Positions 14,686-27,110 are shown, counted from the first letter of the stretch. The stretch: 64,000 nt of DNA from Phaeosaccion multiseriatum (GCA_965112735.1 OZ218953.1:4402001-4466000); one strand, 5' to 3'. The notes: a model not told the origin generated them from the letters alone. Made by a program: numbers and translations.

Positions 14686-17180
14686 CTACAACCCTTCGTG
14701 CGATGATGCCTGATGCGGCGGCAGAACGGGTTTAGCAATTGGCACAGGCGCTTGTTCCTGTTGCGGCGGCTGCTCCAGCTGCTGCTGCTCCTGCTGCTGC
14801 TTCTCTTGTTGCTCCTGCTGCTGCAGCTCTTGTTCCGCCTGGCTTTTGCTTTCAGTAGCCGACTCCTTCGCTTGACTGCCCCACTCGCTCACTCCATGGG
14901 TGAACTTGTTCCACGCCCCCCCAATGGCCTTGACCCCCCCCGCAACGGTCTTGTTCTGCATGGCCATATCGGCCGCTTCCTTGGCCTTGTCAGTTGCCTT
15001 CTTGGCTGCTTTGACCACGTTGTCTTGCACCTGAGGAGCAAGGGCCAAAGACAAGGGGGAGGGAGGGGGGGGGGGGGACAATGAGAAGACGGAACGGAAC
15101 GGAGTGGTGGGGTTCACTACTAGGTAAGACAGAAGTAGAGGGAGGAGAGAGGCTACTATTCACGTAGTGCAGATCGGAAACAATGGGTTACGGTTCACGA
15201 TGAACGAAGAAGAAAGACGCAAACGGGAGATGTGACGTCAAGAGAGGCAAAGAAACGGAATCGCAAAATCACGAATGGGGGTATCGGTGGCAGGGAACCA
15301 CTCCAAGCGACGCAACCAAAGAACACCACCATGCCATAATGATATATCAAAATAGATTGCCATCCTATCGATCGCACCGCCAACCCCACCGCCACTGTTA
15401 TGCTACGTTACGCTATGGCACGGTACATTACGTACGTGGTACTGCTCGTCGAGGGCAATGATCTTCTTGCCCATCTTGTCGTAGGCCTGCCCCATCGTGT
15501 CCACCGCAGACCCCACCTTGTCCGACACATGCAGCTTCTCGTCCACCTCGGACCACTTGCTCTTCACACGCCCCGTCGCACGGGCCGCGAAGCGCTGCAC
15601 ACCCACCTGCGTGACAAGAGAGGAGAAAATGGGATGCGAAGACAACGACAAGACGACTAAGTCAAGCAAGGTGGGAGGCATGGAGGGTTGAGTGGTTCGG
15701 CGGTGCTGGGGCGGAGAGACGCTCGCATACCTTCTCGTTGTCAATCTCTCGGACGTTTGTCACTCCTTTGCGGCCCTGCAACAGACAGGTGCATAGGGAG
15801 GCGAGGCGACAGAGAAGGAAAGGAAGGGGCACGAGGTGAGCAGCACGCGGCAAGTGGCAAGTAGCAAGCCGCAAGCAGCGAGCAGAGCCGCGGTTGCGGC
15901 AGACTCGAGAATACAGCGAGAGAGAATCTCTACGGGCGAGCGCGAATCCATCAATCAAGCGAGTGGGTGAGTGAGTGAGTGCCCCGCTGCTGCGCTCCAA
16001 TCTATCCAGCGAGGAAGTGAGTGAGTGAATGAATGCCCCGTTGCTGTTTGCGCCCCCTCCTCCCTCTCCTCCGCTCCCCACGCACCATGACATATCCCTT
16101 TCCCAGAAGGTTGCCCACGAGCTCTGCAGAGGTGAAGTGCTGGGGGGGCGCGGTGTTGTCGCTCATGGACTCTCCCTCCCCGGCCAGGCTTGCGTCTGCG
16201 CCTCCTGCTGCTCCTCCTTGCGTATGCTCGGGCTGAGGTAAGTCCGCCACGAGCATCACCTTGAGAGGGGTGTCGAAGAGAGACTGTCCCTGCAGCTCCT
16301 TCGCAGCGTTGACAGCGCTCTCTGGGTTCGCGTACACCATGATGCATCTTTGCATTTTCTCTAAGAGAGGGAGAGAGAGAGGCGGACGGACAGTGTCGCA
16401 CGTGAAGGGGCCACACACAAAGGAGAAAGGAAGGAAGGAGTGAGTGAGGATCTTTCGTCGCGGCGAAGAGCGTCGTCGAGAGGGGAGGTCTTTTGCATTT
16501 GAGGGGGCTTCTCACTCGTCTCATCGTACGGGCCACTCCTTTGCTCTGTCCCCACACGCAAACAGCACCAATTCCTGGGCCACTCCTTACACACTCACGT
16601 TCTTCCTCGTGTTGCAGCAGCATTTTCTTAATTTCTCCAAACGCGCCCGCGAGCTGGACCAGACTCGACTCTGTTTTTTCATCATCACCAACGTCCTTTG
16701 TTGAAAGAAGTAGAGAGGGGCGGAGTTTGTTGGAGGAGTGGCAGGGTGAGGATGAGCGGGCGGAGAAGAGCAAGAGGGGGGAAAGGCATCACCTTGATGT
16801 TTTCAATAAGGATGCTGGAACTGGCTTCGGCATCAGTCACAGCCGTATAGTTTTCCGTGATGGGAGCCTCTCCTGCTGCTCCTCCTGCGCCTGCATCAGC
16901 TTCGACCGCAAAGTCTGGGGAGAGAGATTGACATGGTGCGAGCGGAGAAGGAGCGAAGGGGACAAACACAAAAGAGGAGGAAGTAAGTCTATCTCCTCAA
17001 TCCCGCTAGCACTTACTCCCTCATTTGGGTACGTTGAGAGCGTAGAAGGAAGCGGAAGACGAGTGATGCTCTCTCCTCAACTCCCATTGGACAGGGTGAG
17101 GAGAAGAGGAAAAAAAAAAGAGGAGGAGGAAGTTCGTTCATCTTCTCACTCCTTCCTTTGTACTAGCCCTCACCCGCCAT
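14686..17180 (-). CDS. RRM protein of the Vip1 / BPA1 (ACD11-binding partner) family
   Basis: Seven exons (17174-17180, 16793-16914, 16599-16695, 16086-16360, 15731-15775, 15436-15606, 14686-15030) close at 353 residues. Exon 1 is only ATGGCGG. The N-terminal half is one RRM: strand 1 SSILIENI, a middle strand IKKMLLQHEE, RNP1-like RCIMVYANPESAVNAAKELQ and final strand PLKVMLV. It is followed by the family's C-terminal helices: GVQRFAARATGRV, DEKLHVSDKVGSAVDTMGQ, then VKAAKKATDKAKEAAD and a Gln-rich tail. Plant BPA1-like proteins bind ACD11 in cell-death control and yeast Vip1 is poorly understood, so no function is assigned. Several of its introns contain (CACT)n-type repeats. Confidence 0.85.
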
Positions 17181-17775
17181 CTTGTCCGCTTATCTCTCTC
17201 TCTCTCTCGATGCAAGGCTCGATGTGAAGAAGGGAAGAAGGGGTTCCGGGCCGGGAAAGGGGTTGTTGACTTATGCAATTGCACTTCCAATGGCTGTATC
17301 GATTTTTTTTTCTGGCAGTTTTCAACTTGTGTTTGTTTTTACCCCCTCCGGGCACTCCGCAGACCGGGCACTCCGCAGCCGCCAGCTTCGGGGTCTGACC
17401 CTCCCCTCCAGGGCAGGGCACGCCCCAGCCGCCTCTTGCCAGCCGCTAGCTTTGGGGTCTTCCCCGGCCGCTAGCTTTGGGGTCTTCCCCGGCCGCAGAG
17501 GCAAACGACTTTGCGAGCAGCAACCCCTTTCGAATGAAACTGAAACTGAGACTGGCCAGTGGCTGGGCCTGCGGCTTCAGAAGCCAGCAGGAACAGTTAG
17601 TGAGCCCCCCCCCCCTTTTTTTTCTTGTCCCAGCCTGAGAAGCCAGAAGCCAGACCGTCTGGCCTGCTGAGCCTGCGGCCAAAGGCCTGCGGCCAGAAGC
17701 CCGAAGCCAGGAGCCTCTTCCCGCCCGAAGTTCAATGTGTGTCTTTTTATTACACCCTGCTCCTCCCCCTCCTGT
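17181..17775. repeat. intergenic region with short GC-rich tandem repeats
   Basis: This spacer lies between two minus-strand genes. A 25-base unit containing CTAGCTTTGGGGTCTTCCCC occurs twice in perfect tandem (17443-17492), with a diverged relative near 17378-17400. Near 17625-17715 a second family based on GCCTGCGGCC and AAGCCAGAAGCC recurs several times. A C run plus T run lies at 17606-17623. Nothing protein-coding was recognised. It includes the promoter of the RRM gene. Confidence 0.6.
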
Positions 17776-18526
17776 CTATGTCCCACGGAACTTTTGGGTG
17801 TGTTCCGCATCTTGGAACACGCCGCCGAACTCCAGGGCGGAGAGAGGCATCACCACCTCCTCCACCAGCTCAAGTTCCAGCTCCGGCCCTTGCTTCTTAT
17901 CCGAGTGCGACTGCGCCCTCCCCCTCCCTCTCCATAGCCTGCGGGATGGCTTGGTACCGGCCTGCCCCCCCTCCTTGTGCGCCTTTCTAAACAAACTGAG
18001 ACTTCTCCTTCTTCTTCGGGGAGTTCCTTCCCTTGCCTCGCGGTCGTCTTTCGTGCTCCTCGCTTCCATTTCGCTCTGCTGCCGGCCATTTCGTCTCCTC
18101 TTCCGATGGGCTTTCCTCCGCCCACCCTTCCTGCGGTAGATTCGAAAGGTGGCAGTAGCTGCAAAGCTCTCCACACAGCCGGGCCGGTTGCTCCACCCCG
18201 CCTTGGTCGGGACGAATACAGGGTCACCGAACGACCCCTCGGGTGCCTTAATGTCAAGCTTCAGCACACGTCGACGGCATCGAGACGTGGCCACTACTCG
18301 CATCTCCCCCTCTTTCCAGGAGAGCTGTTGGACGTCCAGGTCGTCGAGGTCTGTGGTGCGAAAGTCCCAAGCGACCTGGCGGCTCCTGTAGCCGAGGATG
18401 AAGCTGTTGGTAGTCACGAGGCCAATCACAAAGCGGCCCCCGGTGAGCACGAAGGATGCCTCTGGGCCCTCCTCTGCCCCGGGCTCTCTGTGTTCCCTCT
18501 CTTCCGCCCCCTCCATCCCTCTGCCT

Positions 18527-18557
<31 letters not shown>

Positions 18558-20123
18558 CTTGCGCCCAAACCCAGCCCTCTGGGAAGGCATGCCCGTAGTT
18601 ACACTCCAGATGCATGGAGCCCGCTCCACTGGTAGTAGTAGAGGTAGTGGAAGGAGGAGACGTACCATCACTCCCACTGCTGCTGCTGCTGCTGCTGCCA
18701 CCCGTTGTATCGCCACCGTCTCCGTCTAGGCGGCGCCGGACGAACTCATACCGCGTGGGTGAGGCCAAGGAGTGGACAAAGTAGTGGCACGGCAGCAGCT
18801 TGGGGAACCTTGAGAGCCAGCCCTCCGGCCCTGACCTGTCCGGCGCCGAGGAGCACCAGGGCTCGCGGCCTGACGAGGTGGGAGGCGGGGGGGGGGGGGA
18901 TTCCGACAACGGACTTCGCTTTACGGAGGGGGAAAGGGAAGGCGAAAGAGGGAGACCGAAGGCGCTGCTGCAAGGGGAGGAACGATAGGAAACCAGTAGG
19001 TAACACGAAAGTTTGTCTGCAGGGGCTGCTGGGCCCAGGGTCCAGGCCTCACCCATTGTGCGATACCAGCAGCAGCCGCCTTGGGGGCCAAAGGGAGGCC
19101 CGTCACATCACGTACGTCAACCAACATCTTGCCCACCAACCATTTCACAGTTCCTTACTTACCGTCAAAGATAGCGTGTATGGAGGCCTCTGGCAGCTCA
19201 AAATCAATAACGCCACTGTCCCCATCGACCTCCAGACTACCCACACCGGCCATGTGCCACTTCAACGCAGCTGGGGCTCCCGACAGGGCCGCTTCTTCCC
19301 TCCCCGTTACGACGACGCTGGAGGCATTTCCGAATCTATGGAAGGTCGCCGTCTCCCCGCAAGGAGCCTCACTGCTTGTTGAGCCGGTGGCGGTGGTGGC
19401 ATCGTGGTAGGTGAGGGCGACGTAGACTTCTTCGTACTCTTTGACGCTTGTGTTGGCCCTTTTCAGGCGGCCGAGGATGACAGAAAAACTGAACTGATTC
19501 TGTACACAGGAGCGACACCGAAGCAGGCAGAGGTCAGAAGAAGTAATATAAGAGCGCGGGGCCAGGAAAGTATATCGCTGACCTCTTGATCTACCATCCT
19601 GAAGAACCAGCCCTCGAAATACGGTCGACCGCGGGCCAGGGAGGGAGGGACAACCCCCGGGTTAAACGGGCTTGCTCGGACCGCTGATGGGCTCCCATCC
19701 GCAAGTAGTGCCACCAGTGGATCGGCGAGGCCTGTGCAAAGCAGACGTGTTTGGCAGTGTCCATCCTGGGAGTCAGAAACATCGGTCTCGAAAAGGGGCT
19801 GCTATGATTAGGGCCTTTGAGCTGGAAAACGCACCTGTAATCGGCGCAAAGATCCGACGCAAGGGAGAATTTCTTCGCACTTGAGGCTTCTTCGCACTAT
19901 TCACACCAGCGGTGCTACCCGTGGGCGCGTTCATCTCCGGCACAGCACAAGCCCTCCACATCCGACCCCCTGCCTCCCTTCCCCCCTCCCTGCATACCTT
20001 CCCATGAGCGGAGCGAAGTACCCCTCCCCTCGACGAGAAAGAAAGCAAGTAGCACTCCGTTCCAACGACGATTAGTGAAAGGAAGGTGACGAGGATCGTC
20101 ACATCATCCCTCCCCTTCTTCAT
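17776..20123 (-). CDS. tocopherol cyclase-like protein (VTE1 family)
   Basis: Exons 19835-20123, 19583-19731, 19163-19499 and 17776-18869 close at 622 residues. The family is recognised by GRPYFEGWFFRMVDQ at the front, GWLSRFPKLLPCHYFVHSLA in the middle, CNYGHAFPEGWVWAQG, and ALEFGGVFQ near the end, matching the FEGWYxK, NWGxxFPxxWxWxQ and EIGG blocks of tocopherol cyclase. VTE1 closes the chromanol ring of vitamin E in plastids. The N-terminus starts with a hydrophobic signal-like segment (TILVTFLSLIVVGTE), consistent with secretory or plastid import, but no clear A-F-x-P junction follows. Low-complexity Ser runs and a long basic region near residues 510-570 are inserts, making it longer than plant VTE1 (~490). 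It could be a divergent paralogue rather than the true cyclase. Confidence 0.78.
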
Positions 20124-20353
20124 GCCAAGAAGCCCTGCCCCATTGCAGCAGGGGAAGAAGCCCGGTACCGTCCACGATTAAGGAGGGCTCTTAGCCGGTT
20201 GCGTGGGTTGGATGGAATCAAAGGGGAAAGTTTTGGGAAAGGGGGCCTTCAAGCCAAAGGTCGCGTGTTGACAATCCAAGTCGTCGCCATCTTGCGTGAC
20301 TTGAAACGTCAAAATAGGGTGGAGCAAGCAAGAAAAGAGAAAAAAAGAGAACT
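20124..20353. promoter_or_regulatory. divergent promoter region, tocopherol-cyclase-like / RSPH14
   Basis: This is a 230-base spacer between two divergent start codons. No TATA box or known motif stands out. A purine-rich segment (20328-20353) lies immediately before the RSPH14 ATG. Confidence 0.45.
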
Positions 20354-22788
20354 ATGGCGCAAGTGTTGAGCGGCACGCGGATCTACACCCATGAGACCAA
20401 GGGAATGCCCACGGAGAATGCGGAGACCAAGATTGTGTCTGCTTACGGGCTTGGCAAGTGCCCCAAGCTCGTGCAGCAGGTGTGCAGTACGGATCCCGAG
20501 GTTCGCGTCGCCGCGCTGCAAGTTCTCTGTGAAGAGTTCTCGAATCCGGCCAGCATTGCGGGCTGTGTCAAGGTTAGTGCGACGATGCCTGCTGGTGGGG
20601 ACGGAGGGAGGGAGAGGGAGGGCGCAGCAGGAGATTGTAGAAGGACAGCGTAGCTGTCGGTGCCATGATTTTCTGCTTCGATCTTGCTTTCTCCCTCACC
20701 CGTGGTTTCTTTGTGCGTGAATGAAACTGTTTGTTGATGGGCAGGCGGGCATCATGGATCACTTGCCGGCGATGGTGCTCAATGATGACATCCGCACAAA
20801 GAACTTCGCCTCCAAGGTGCGCATGGGGGGCTTAACACACTGACTCAGTGGATGGGGTATCAATGAGCAACGCAAGGCCTTGGAAGGGGGAGGAATGAAG
20901 AAGCCCCCCGTCCCTACCACTCCAAAGATAGACAAAAATGCCCACAAATCTCCCTGGTGGTCCTACCTACCCTCTCCCCTTTTAGGCCCTGTCCATCGCC
21001 GCTAGAGATTTCAACGGCCGCCAAGCCTACCTCGCAGTTGGCGGAGTGAGCAAGACGCTACCCGCCCTAGACGACAGTGCCGTGCCAGTGCGAAAGAACA
21101 TGTACGAGTCACTACAGAACGCGTCCGGCGTGGCCGTGGGGGTCAAGGCACTTGTGGAGGCAGGAGGGCCGCGGAAACTCGTGCTCAAAGCCGCGTCGGA
21201 GGAGAATGGCCTCAAGCCTGTCGTGCTACGGGTGTTACACAACACACTGGCAGACAGCGGGGGTCTCAAGGTGGGTGGGTTGCAAGGGGTTTTGACTGAC
21301 TAACTGAACGGGTGTCTTCGTGGGTGGTCTTGTTGACCACTTCGCCTGCTGGAGAATGAGGGTCCTGGGCTCAGAGGAAGCTGCTGCTATGTGACGGGAC
21401 TGATGCTTCCGCTCCACTCCGAACCGTCTTCGCCAGAAAGCTTCCTCTTCTCCTTATCCATCATCCCTCATCCAGGCCGGACCGTTCTCCTGGGGCACCC
21501 CCTTCTTCCCCTCCAATCTGCCTCACTCGTCCCTCCCCGTCCTAATATATAGCCCATCTGCTTGCTCCACCTTCCTTCCCTTCCCCTGAGTGTAGGCTGC
21601 GTTGGACAACGAGGCCGTACAGACCTTCATCGACCTTCTCGACTCCCCCGCCATGGAGGTCCGCCAGGAGGCGGCCACCACTCTCGGCTTCATCTGCTTT
21701 AACGAAATGGCCAAGATCATGGCAATACAGGTGAGCGGGTAGGTAGCTGACGTGGCTAGCTGCCTGGCATAGCCCGTCTCTGCTCTCAGTGGGCGTCCTG
21801 CTCTGCTCTGCCCAAGCTTCTTCTTAGCCTTTGACCTCCACCCTCCCTTCTCCATCCGTCTGTCCGTCCGTCCGTCCATCCGCATGCACCTTCTCCTGCC
21901 GTCGTGTCCCTTGCCTCTTGTCTCGCCTCTTGTTTGGCCGGCGTATGGTACCCACTGCAGTGCAACGGTGTGGTGCTGCTCTCTGACCTGTTGACTGAGG
22001 ACAACATCGAAGTCAAGGCAGCGGCCCTTGGTGCCCTCATGACCATCACTTCAGTAGACGCTGGGAAGCGCGCCATCCTTCCCACGGAGGCTGCCAGCTT
22101 AGCCATTGCAGCAGCCGAACAGTGTTGTGAGGGGGGCGGGGGAGGAGGAGGAGGAGGAGGAGGAGGAGGAGGAGGAGGAGGAGGAGGAGGAGGAGGAGGA
22201 GGAGGAGGAGCAGCAGCAGGAGGAGGAGGAGGAGCAGCAGCAGCAGCAGCAGGAGCCAACAGCACAGGGCAGCGGTCAGGGGCGTCCGACCTTGTCGTGT
22301 TGAATGCGCTGAAGCTTATCGCCAGTATCGCCGCTCATCCCGGTCAGTCAGTCACTCAAGGAGGCAACGTCGGCCACTGCACACTGTCCGAGCTCTCTTC
22401 TACAGTACAAGAACTTGATGCCCTACCACAAACCTAACTACCTCACTCCCTCCCCCCCCTCTTTCTCCTTCTCTGTGTCCCTCTCTCTCTCTCCCTCCCT
22501 CTCACCCTCTCATTCTCTTTCTCCTTCCCTCCCCCTCTCCCTGTCCCTCTCTCTCCCCCCCTCACTCTTCATCTGTGCTTCTCTCTCTCTCTCTCGCTCC
22601 CCACCCCCTCCCTCCCTCTCCCTTTTCCTTGTTGTGGCTGCTGCCCGTGAAAAGATATCCGGCAAGAGCTGCTCGACCACGAGACATGCCTGTCGTTGCT
22701 GGAGCGTCTGGAGACAAGCACCCTCGCCCGCGGCATGATTGCAAAACACGCAAAAATCGCTCGGCAAATTGTGCTGTGGAAGCCGTAA
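20354..22788 (+). CDS. RSPH14: radial spoke head 14 homologue (RSPH14/RTDR1), armadillo-repeat protein
   Basis: Six exons (20354-20572, 20745-20816, 20986-21270, 21596-21730, 21961-22342, 22655-22788) close at 408 residues. The protein is a string of ARM/HEAT-like helices: KLVQQVCSTDPEVRVAALQV, LVEAGGPRKLVLKAASEENG, AALDNEAVQTFIDLLDSPAM, VRQEAATTLGFICFNEMAKI and VLLSDLLTEDNIEVKAAALG. Length and opening (MAQVLSGTRIYT) resemble RSPH14 of ciliated eukaryotes, a component of the axonemal radial spoke. A Gly/Ala tract from (GGA)n at 22138-22220 interrupts the penultimate exon and is unusual for the family. Presence of this gene argues for a flagellated life stage. A generic ARM-repeat protein is the alternative. 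Confidence 0.75.
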
Positions 22789-23108
22789 GAAATTGACACC
22801 AGTATTGCATTGTACTTTTCATCAAGGTAAAAAAATCATCTCCCAACTGATTCATCAAAGCTCCAGCAGTTTCTCTGGCTCTGTTCTTCCTCCTCCCTTG
22901 CCAACCCTCTTCATGCAAGGAAGAAAGACCACATTGGAATCCCAAGTGGGCTGGCTTACTTCCGCTCAGAGCCTCATAATACACAACAACCGAGAAGATC
23001 TGGACGAAGACGGGAGACAGGTGAAATCACGCCTTCTTGCAGAGCAGGCAGCAGTAGAGCCGTTGCTGGATGGTAGCTGCTCCACGGGGCTCCACAGAAG
23101 AGAATACC
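22789..23108. other. convergent 3' spacer, RSPH14 / epsin
   Basis: This 320-base gap lies between two converging stops and presumably contains both 3' UTRs. I see no repeat or coding feature. Confidence 0.5.
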
Positions 23109-23148
23109 TCACATACCGCCCCAGCTCTGCTGCCCGAAGTTGTTCTGT

Positions 23149-23187
<39 letters not shown>

Positions 23188-26117
23188 CCCATTCCCATCA
23201 TAATCCCCCCTTGTTGTGGTTGATGCTGCTGCTGCTGCATCATGCCCTGGCCCTGCTGGTGTCCTCCCATTCCCATCTGCTGGCCGCCCATCATACCCCC
23301 GTGTGGTTGTTGCTGCTGCCCTCCCCCACCCATCAACATCATCCCCTGCCCTTGCGGTTGCTGTTGGCCCACCATTTGCCCGCCCATTTGCCCGCCCATA
23401 CCCATCCCCCCACCTTGCTGTCTCATCATGCCCATACCGCCTGGCGGCTGCACCATCCCCCCATGCATACCTCCCCCAAACGCTTGCTGCTGCTGCCGCT
23501 GCTGCTGTTGCTGCCGCTGCTGCTGCTGCTGCGGAGGGAATCCCATCATTCCTCCCCCGCTCATCATACCTACTTGCCTCATCCCGCCCCCCCCGAGCGG
23601 TTGCGGCGCCTTAAACCCATCCAGGCCATCAAATGCATGTGAATTTGTTCTCTGGTGCTGCTTGGCCACCTCCTCCTCCTTCTTCTCGTCCTTTGTATTG
23701 TTGGCCGTCAGACCGTCCAGGTTCACAAGGCCCGCGGCATCTCCCAGCATCTTTGATACCACCGACGTGCTCTTCGGTTGCACTGCTGCTGGTGCTGCCG
23801 CCGCTGCTGCTGGCGCAGCGCTGAACTCACCAAACTCCCCAAAATCAGCTCCACCTCCTCCCCCTCCAGTGCTCAGTATGGCCGAGGAAGCTGGAGTGGG
23901 CTGGAGAGATGCCAACCCCGCACCCATCGACGGATGCAAAGGCTGCTGCTGCTGCTGCGGGGGCGGCGGCGGCGCCATTGCACCCAACATTGCGTTGAGC
24001 TGCTGCTGTGGCTGCGGCTGTGCGAAGGCGCTGTTCGCCGTAGTCGTGTGGCTGTTCGCTGTAGTCGTGTGGCCGGCCCCAGAGAAGGCAGAGAAGGGGA
24101 TATCGAAGGGCGCCTGCCCCTGCGCAGCTCGCTCCTGGAGCTCTCGTTGCTCCTGCATTGCTCGCTGCTCCTGCTCTCGGCCGGTAGACAACTCCGCGCC
24201 ACTGAGCGCGTCGCCACCTGCAGCACGGAAGGCTGCCAAAAGATCATTCATATCCTTGTTACTCGATCGAGGTGGGGTGTGCTCCTGCTCTGGGCCGGTA
24301 TACAACTCCATGCCACCACTGATCACGTCGCCACCTGCAGCACGGACGGCTGCCAAAAGATCATTCATATCCCCCACGGGCGCCGGAGCACCCCCCCCCC
24401 CTCCCCTCGGGTTGAACCCGCCACCCCCTCCTCCTCCTCCTCCTCCTGCTCCTGCTCCTCCTCCACCGCCACCTCCCAAATCACTCAGGAGATCAGCTGT
24501 GCCGCGGGCGACTGAAGAAGCCCCCCCCCCCGCTGCTTTCAGAGGTGCCGCCCCGCCCCTCGAGTCCTTAATCTTGATGTCCACCTTGCTTGCTCCACCA
24601 CCTGCCGAGCTAGAAGACTTCTTCTTGCTCCTCCTTGGCTTGCTAGCCGCGCTGCTGTGGCCGTTGTTTCCACTGTCCCCAGATTGATCGTCGTAGTCAT
24701 CCCGCCCCCCGCCTCCTCCTCTCCGGTCATCGTCGTATCTCCCCCCCCCTCCACGAGCTGAACCTGATCCCGAGTCACGGTATCCCCCTCCTCCTCCTCC
24801 AGAGTCTGAGTATCGCCCTCCTCCTCCTCCCCCTCCGGAGTCGTATCTACCTCCTCCTCCGCCACCATTGTAGCTATCATACCGCCCCCCTCCTCCGCCA
24901 GAGTAGCCGCCGGAACCGACTCCTCCGATTGCCTGCCCAAGCTTGTCCCTAAGCTTCTTTGCCTTCTCCCGCTCGTCTCGGATAGCACCATTGTCACCCA
25001 AGAGGTCGATGAGGGACTTTGACTTTTCCCGTACGCCCGACCCCTTGTCCGCAGGTCCCTCGTAGTAGTTAAAGTTGCTGAGCTGGCGCAGCTTGTGCAT
25101 GTGGTCTCTGGCGTCATCCACGCAGCGCTCCGACCCGTTCTTCACCAAGTGTTCGGCAAGGCTGAGGGCCTGAAGGTGGTGGAAGGCATAAGAGCGGTGA
25201 GGGTGAGGGGTGGACACGCATCGAGGGGAGGCGGGCGCTAACGCATCACAGCGGCATCTTTTCTTCCTTCCGTCCTGTGCAACGTCCTTCCTTACCTTGA
25301 AGACCTTCCTCCACTCTCTGCCAGGGGCATCCATGGACGTCCAGATGGTTGTCATGATGATGCTGTACTTCTCACTGCAGGGTAATAAAAGGCGAAGCGC
25401 AAACATATACATCCATCGTGTGTTCTGGTTAGCAAGAGTCAGCTGAGCTCAGCGGGGCCTGCCTGCGCTTGGGTGCGCCGATGCGACCACCGCCTGTGTT
25501 GCACTGACTGCTCCACTGTTCCATCAACCCGACTCACCCCCAGCTAGGACACAGTCAGGGCACTCACAATTCAAAGGTATCTCTGGCGATGTCGTTGAGT
25601 GCCGTGCCCGACGCGCCCCAGTTCTTATTGCTCAAGGCCTCAAGCACCTTCTTCTCTGTGTCATTTTTGGCGAGAACGGTCGTCCGGCTGAAGAGGAGGA
25701 AAGAAGGGGGGAGAAAGGGAAGAAGTGGCACGTTTCCAGCCGAGCAAGAGGGGGTGGGGGGGGAGTCAAGTCGTGAGCGGAGTCGGAGGGAAGCAACCAA
25801 GGAGCGGAGGCAGGGCGTTTGTGGGAAGGGAATTCTCCGCCTTTTCCCCTGACATTGAACTCTGTAGGAATATCCGCAGCCATGACAGCAAGACCGACCA
25901 AGACGCGTGGACATGTCTCTGCACGTACACCCCGCAGGCTGGGGAAGAAAGTGGGAAGAGAGGGGGGAGAGAACACTTCTCCTGCAAGAGGAGGGGAAGG
26001 AACGTTGCGGCAGGCGAAAGCACCAGGCCACGACCACTGCTGCGATACTCACATGTCTTCCGCAGCGTTCTTGATCTTGTCAATATTGAACTTCTCGACA
26101 TTGAGCAAGTTCAGCAT
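23109..26117 (-). CDS. epsin-like ENTH-domain clathrin adaptor
   Basis: Exons 26053-26117, 25568-25687, 25296-25374 and 23109-25169 close at 774 residues. Residues 1-~150 form an ENTH domain: KKVLEALSNKNWGASGTALN, then YSIIMTTIWTSM, then EWRKVFKALSLAEHLVKNGS and a basic C-terminal helix. ENTH domains bind phosphoinositides and bend membranes at clathrin sites. The rest is disordered and Gly/Gln/Met-rich. It holds two near-identical copies of DMNDLLAAxRAAGGD, a TADLLSDLG motif and DFGEFGEF, which resembles the acidic-Phe motif bound by gamma-ear domains of AP-1/GGA. That, and similarity of the ENTH part to epsinR, favours trans-Golgi/endosome traffic over endocytosis; this is an inference. It is divergent from pyruvate kinase across 145 bases. 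Confidence 0.88.
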
Positions 26118-26262
26118 GATTGGAAGCAACCCTGCCTCGTAGAAGCGTTAGTGCAGGGTGGGGCAGGGTGGGTCCAACTTCCCCGAGGGGCGTACGCTAT
26201 TTGTGATCCGGCCTGGTGAACCAACAAATCAACGACCGGCTCCAAACCATTGCCTCTTTAGC
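26118..26262. promoter_or_regulatory. divergent promoter region, epsin / pyruvate kinase
   Basis: A spacer of only 145 bases separates two opposed ATGs, so one shared promoter is likely. GGGTGGGGCAGGGTGGG-like G-rich DNA sits near 26156-26172. No TATA box was evident. Confidence 0.45.
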
Positions 26263-27073
26263 ATGCTGAGCCGCAAAGCGAACGCCGTGGTGGGCCAGCT
26301 GAAAAGAGCCTTACCTGGTACTGCTAATGCCTTTTTGTCTGCGGGCTGCACCTGTGGCGTGAGACGGGATGGGTTGCAGGGCACGGGCGTGGGGGCAGTG
26401 GGCGGCAATAGGGCGGTGCATCAGTGGACTAGGAAGCCTCCGCTGACAAAAATCGTGGCCACCATTGGGCCTGCCTCTGAGGACGCAGAGACTCTGCAGC
26501 AGGTTGTGGATGCGGGCATGCGTGTGATGCGAGTCAACTTCTCGCATGCGACGTACGAGGAAGCCGAGCTTCGAAAGACGAACCTGAGGAAGGTCAGTGA
26601 GGAGGACAGACTGCGGAGCGCGACTGAGGAGAGAGCACCAGGGCGGGATGTTATTGGACGTGCGGCTGCGTGTTGCGTATCTAGAGGCGGAGGTACACCT
26701 ATCGTAATTTCTGCCTACCCCACCCCCCCCCGTTCCTCCCTGCTGCGCTCCTCCTGCTGCTCCTTTTGACTGGCAGAGCAAAGGCAAGAACGCACGAGCG
26801 CTTGGTCGAGACCACAACCTGCGGGCCATCCTCCTCGATACGCAGGTGAGAAGAATGGATGGACAAGGTACCTTAGAATACAGGGGCCCAAAAGAAATAA
26901 ATGATTTCGTGAAGAGCCCCTCTTCGTACCATGCTTGACTCTGAACACCGTCTGGTGTTTGGTGTTTGGTACGACTTTGCCTGTATTCCTCCCTGCTCGT
27001 ATCGCTCGGCCTGGCTTGGTCTCGGCGACAACTGCTGCTTCTTCTGCTTACTCTTCTGCTCCTCTCCCCTCTC

Positions 27074-27110
<37 letters not shown>

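Noticed and set aside
23242-24687. 481-codon plus-strand open frame rich in Pro/Cys
   Set aside because: It is antisense to the epsin coding exon and caused by its low-complexity codons; no domain is visible.
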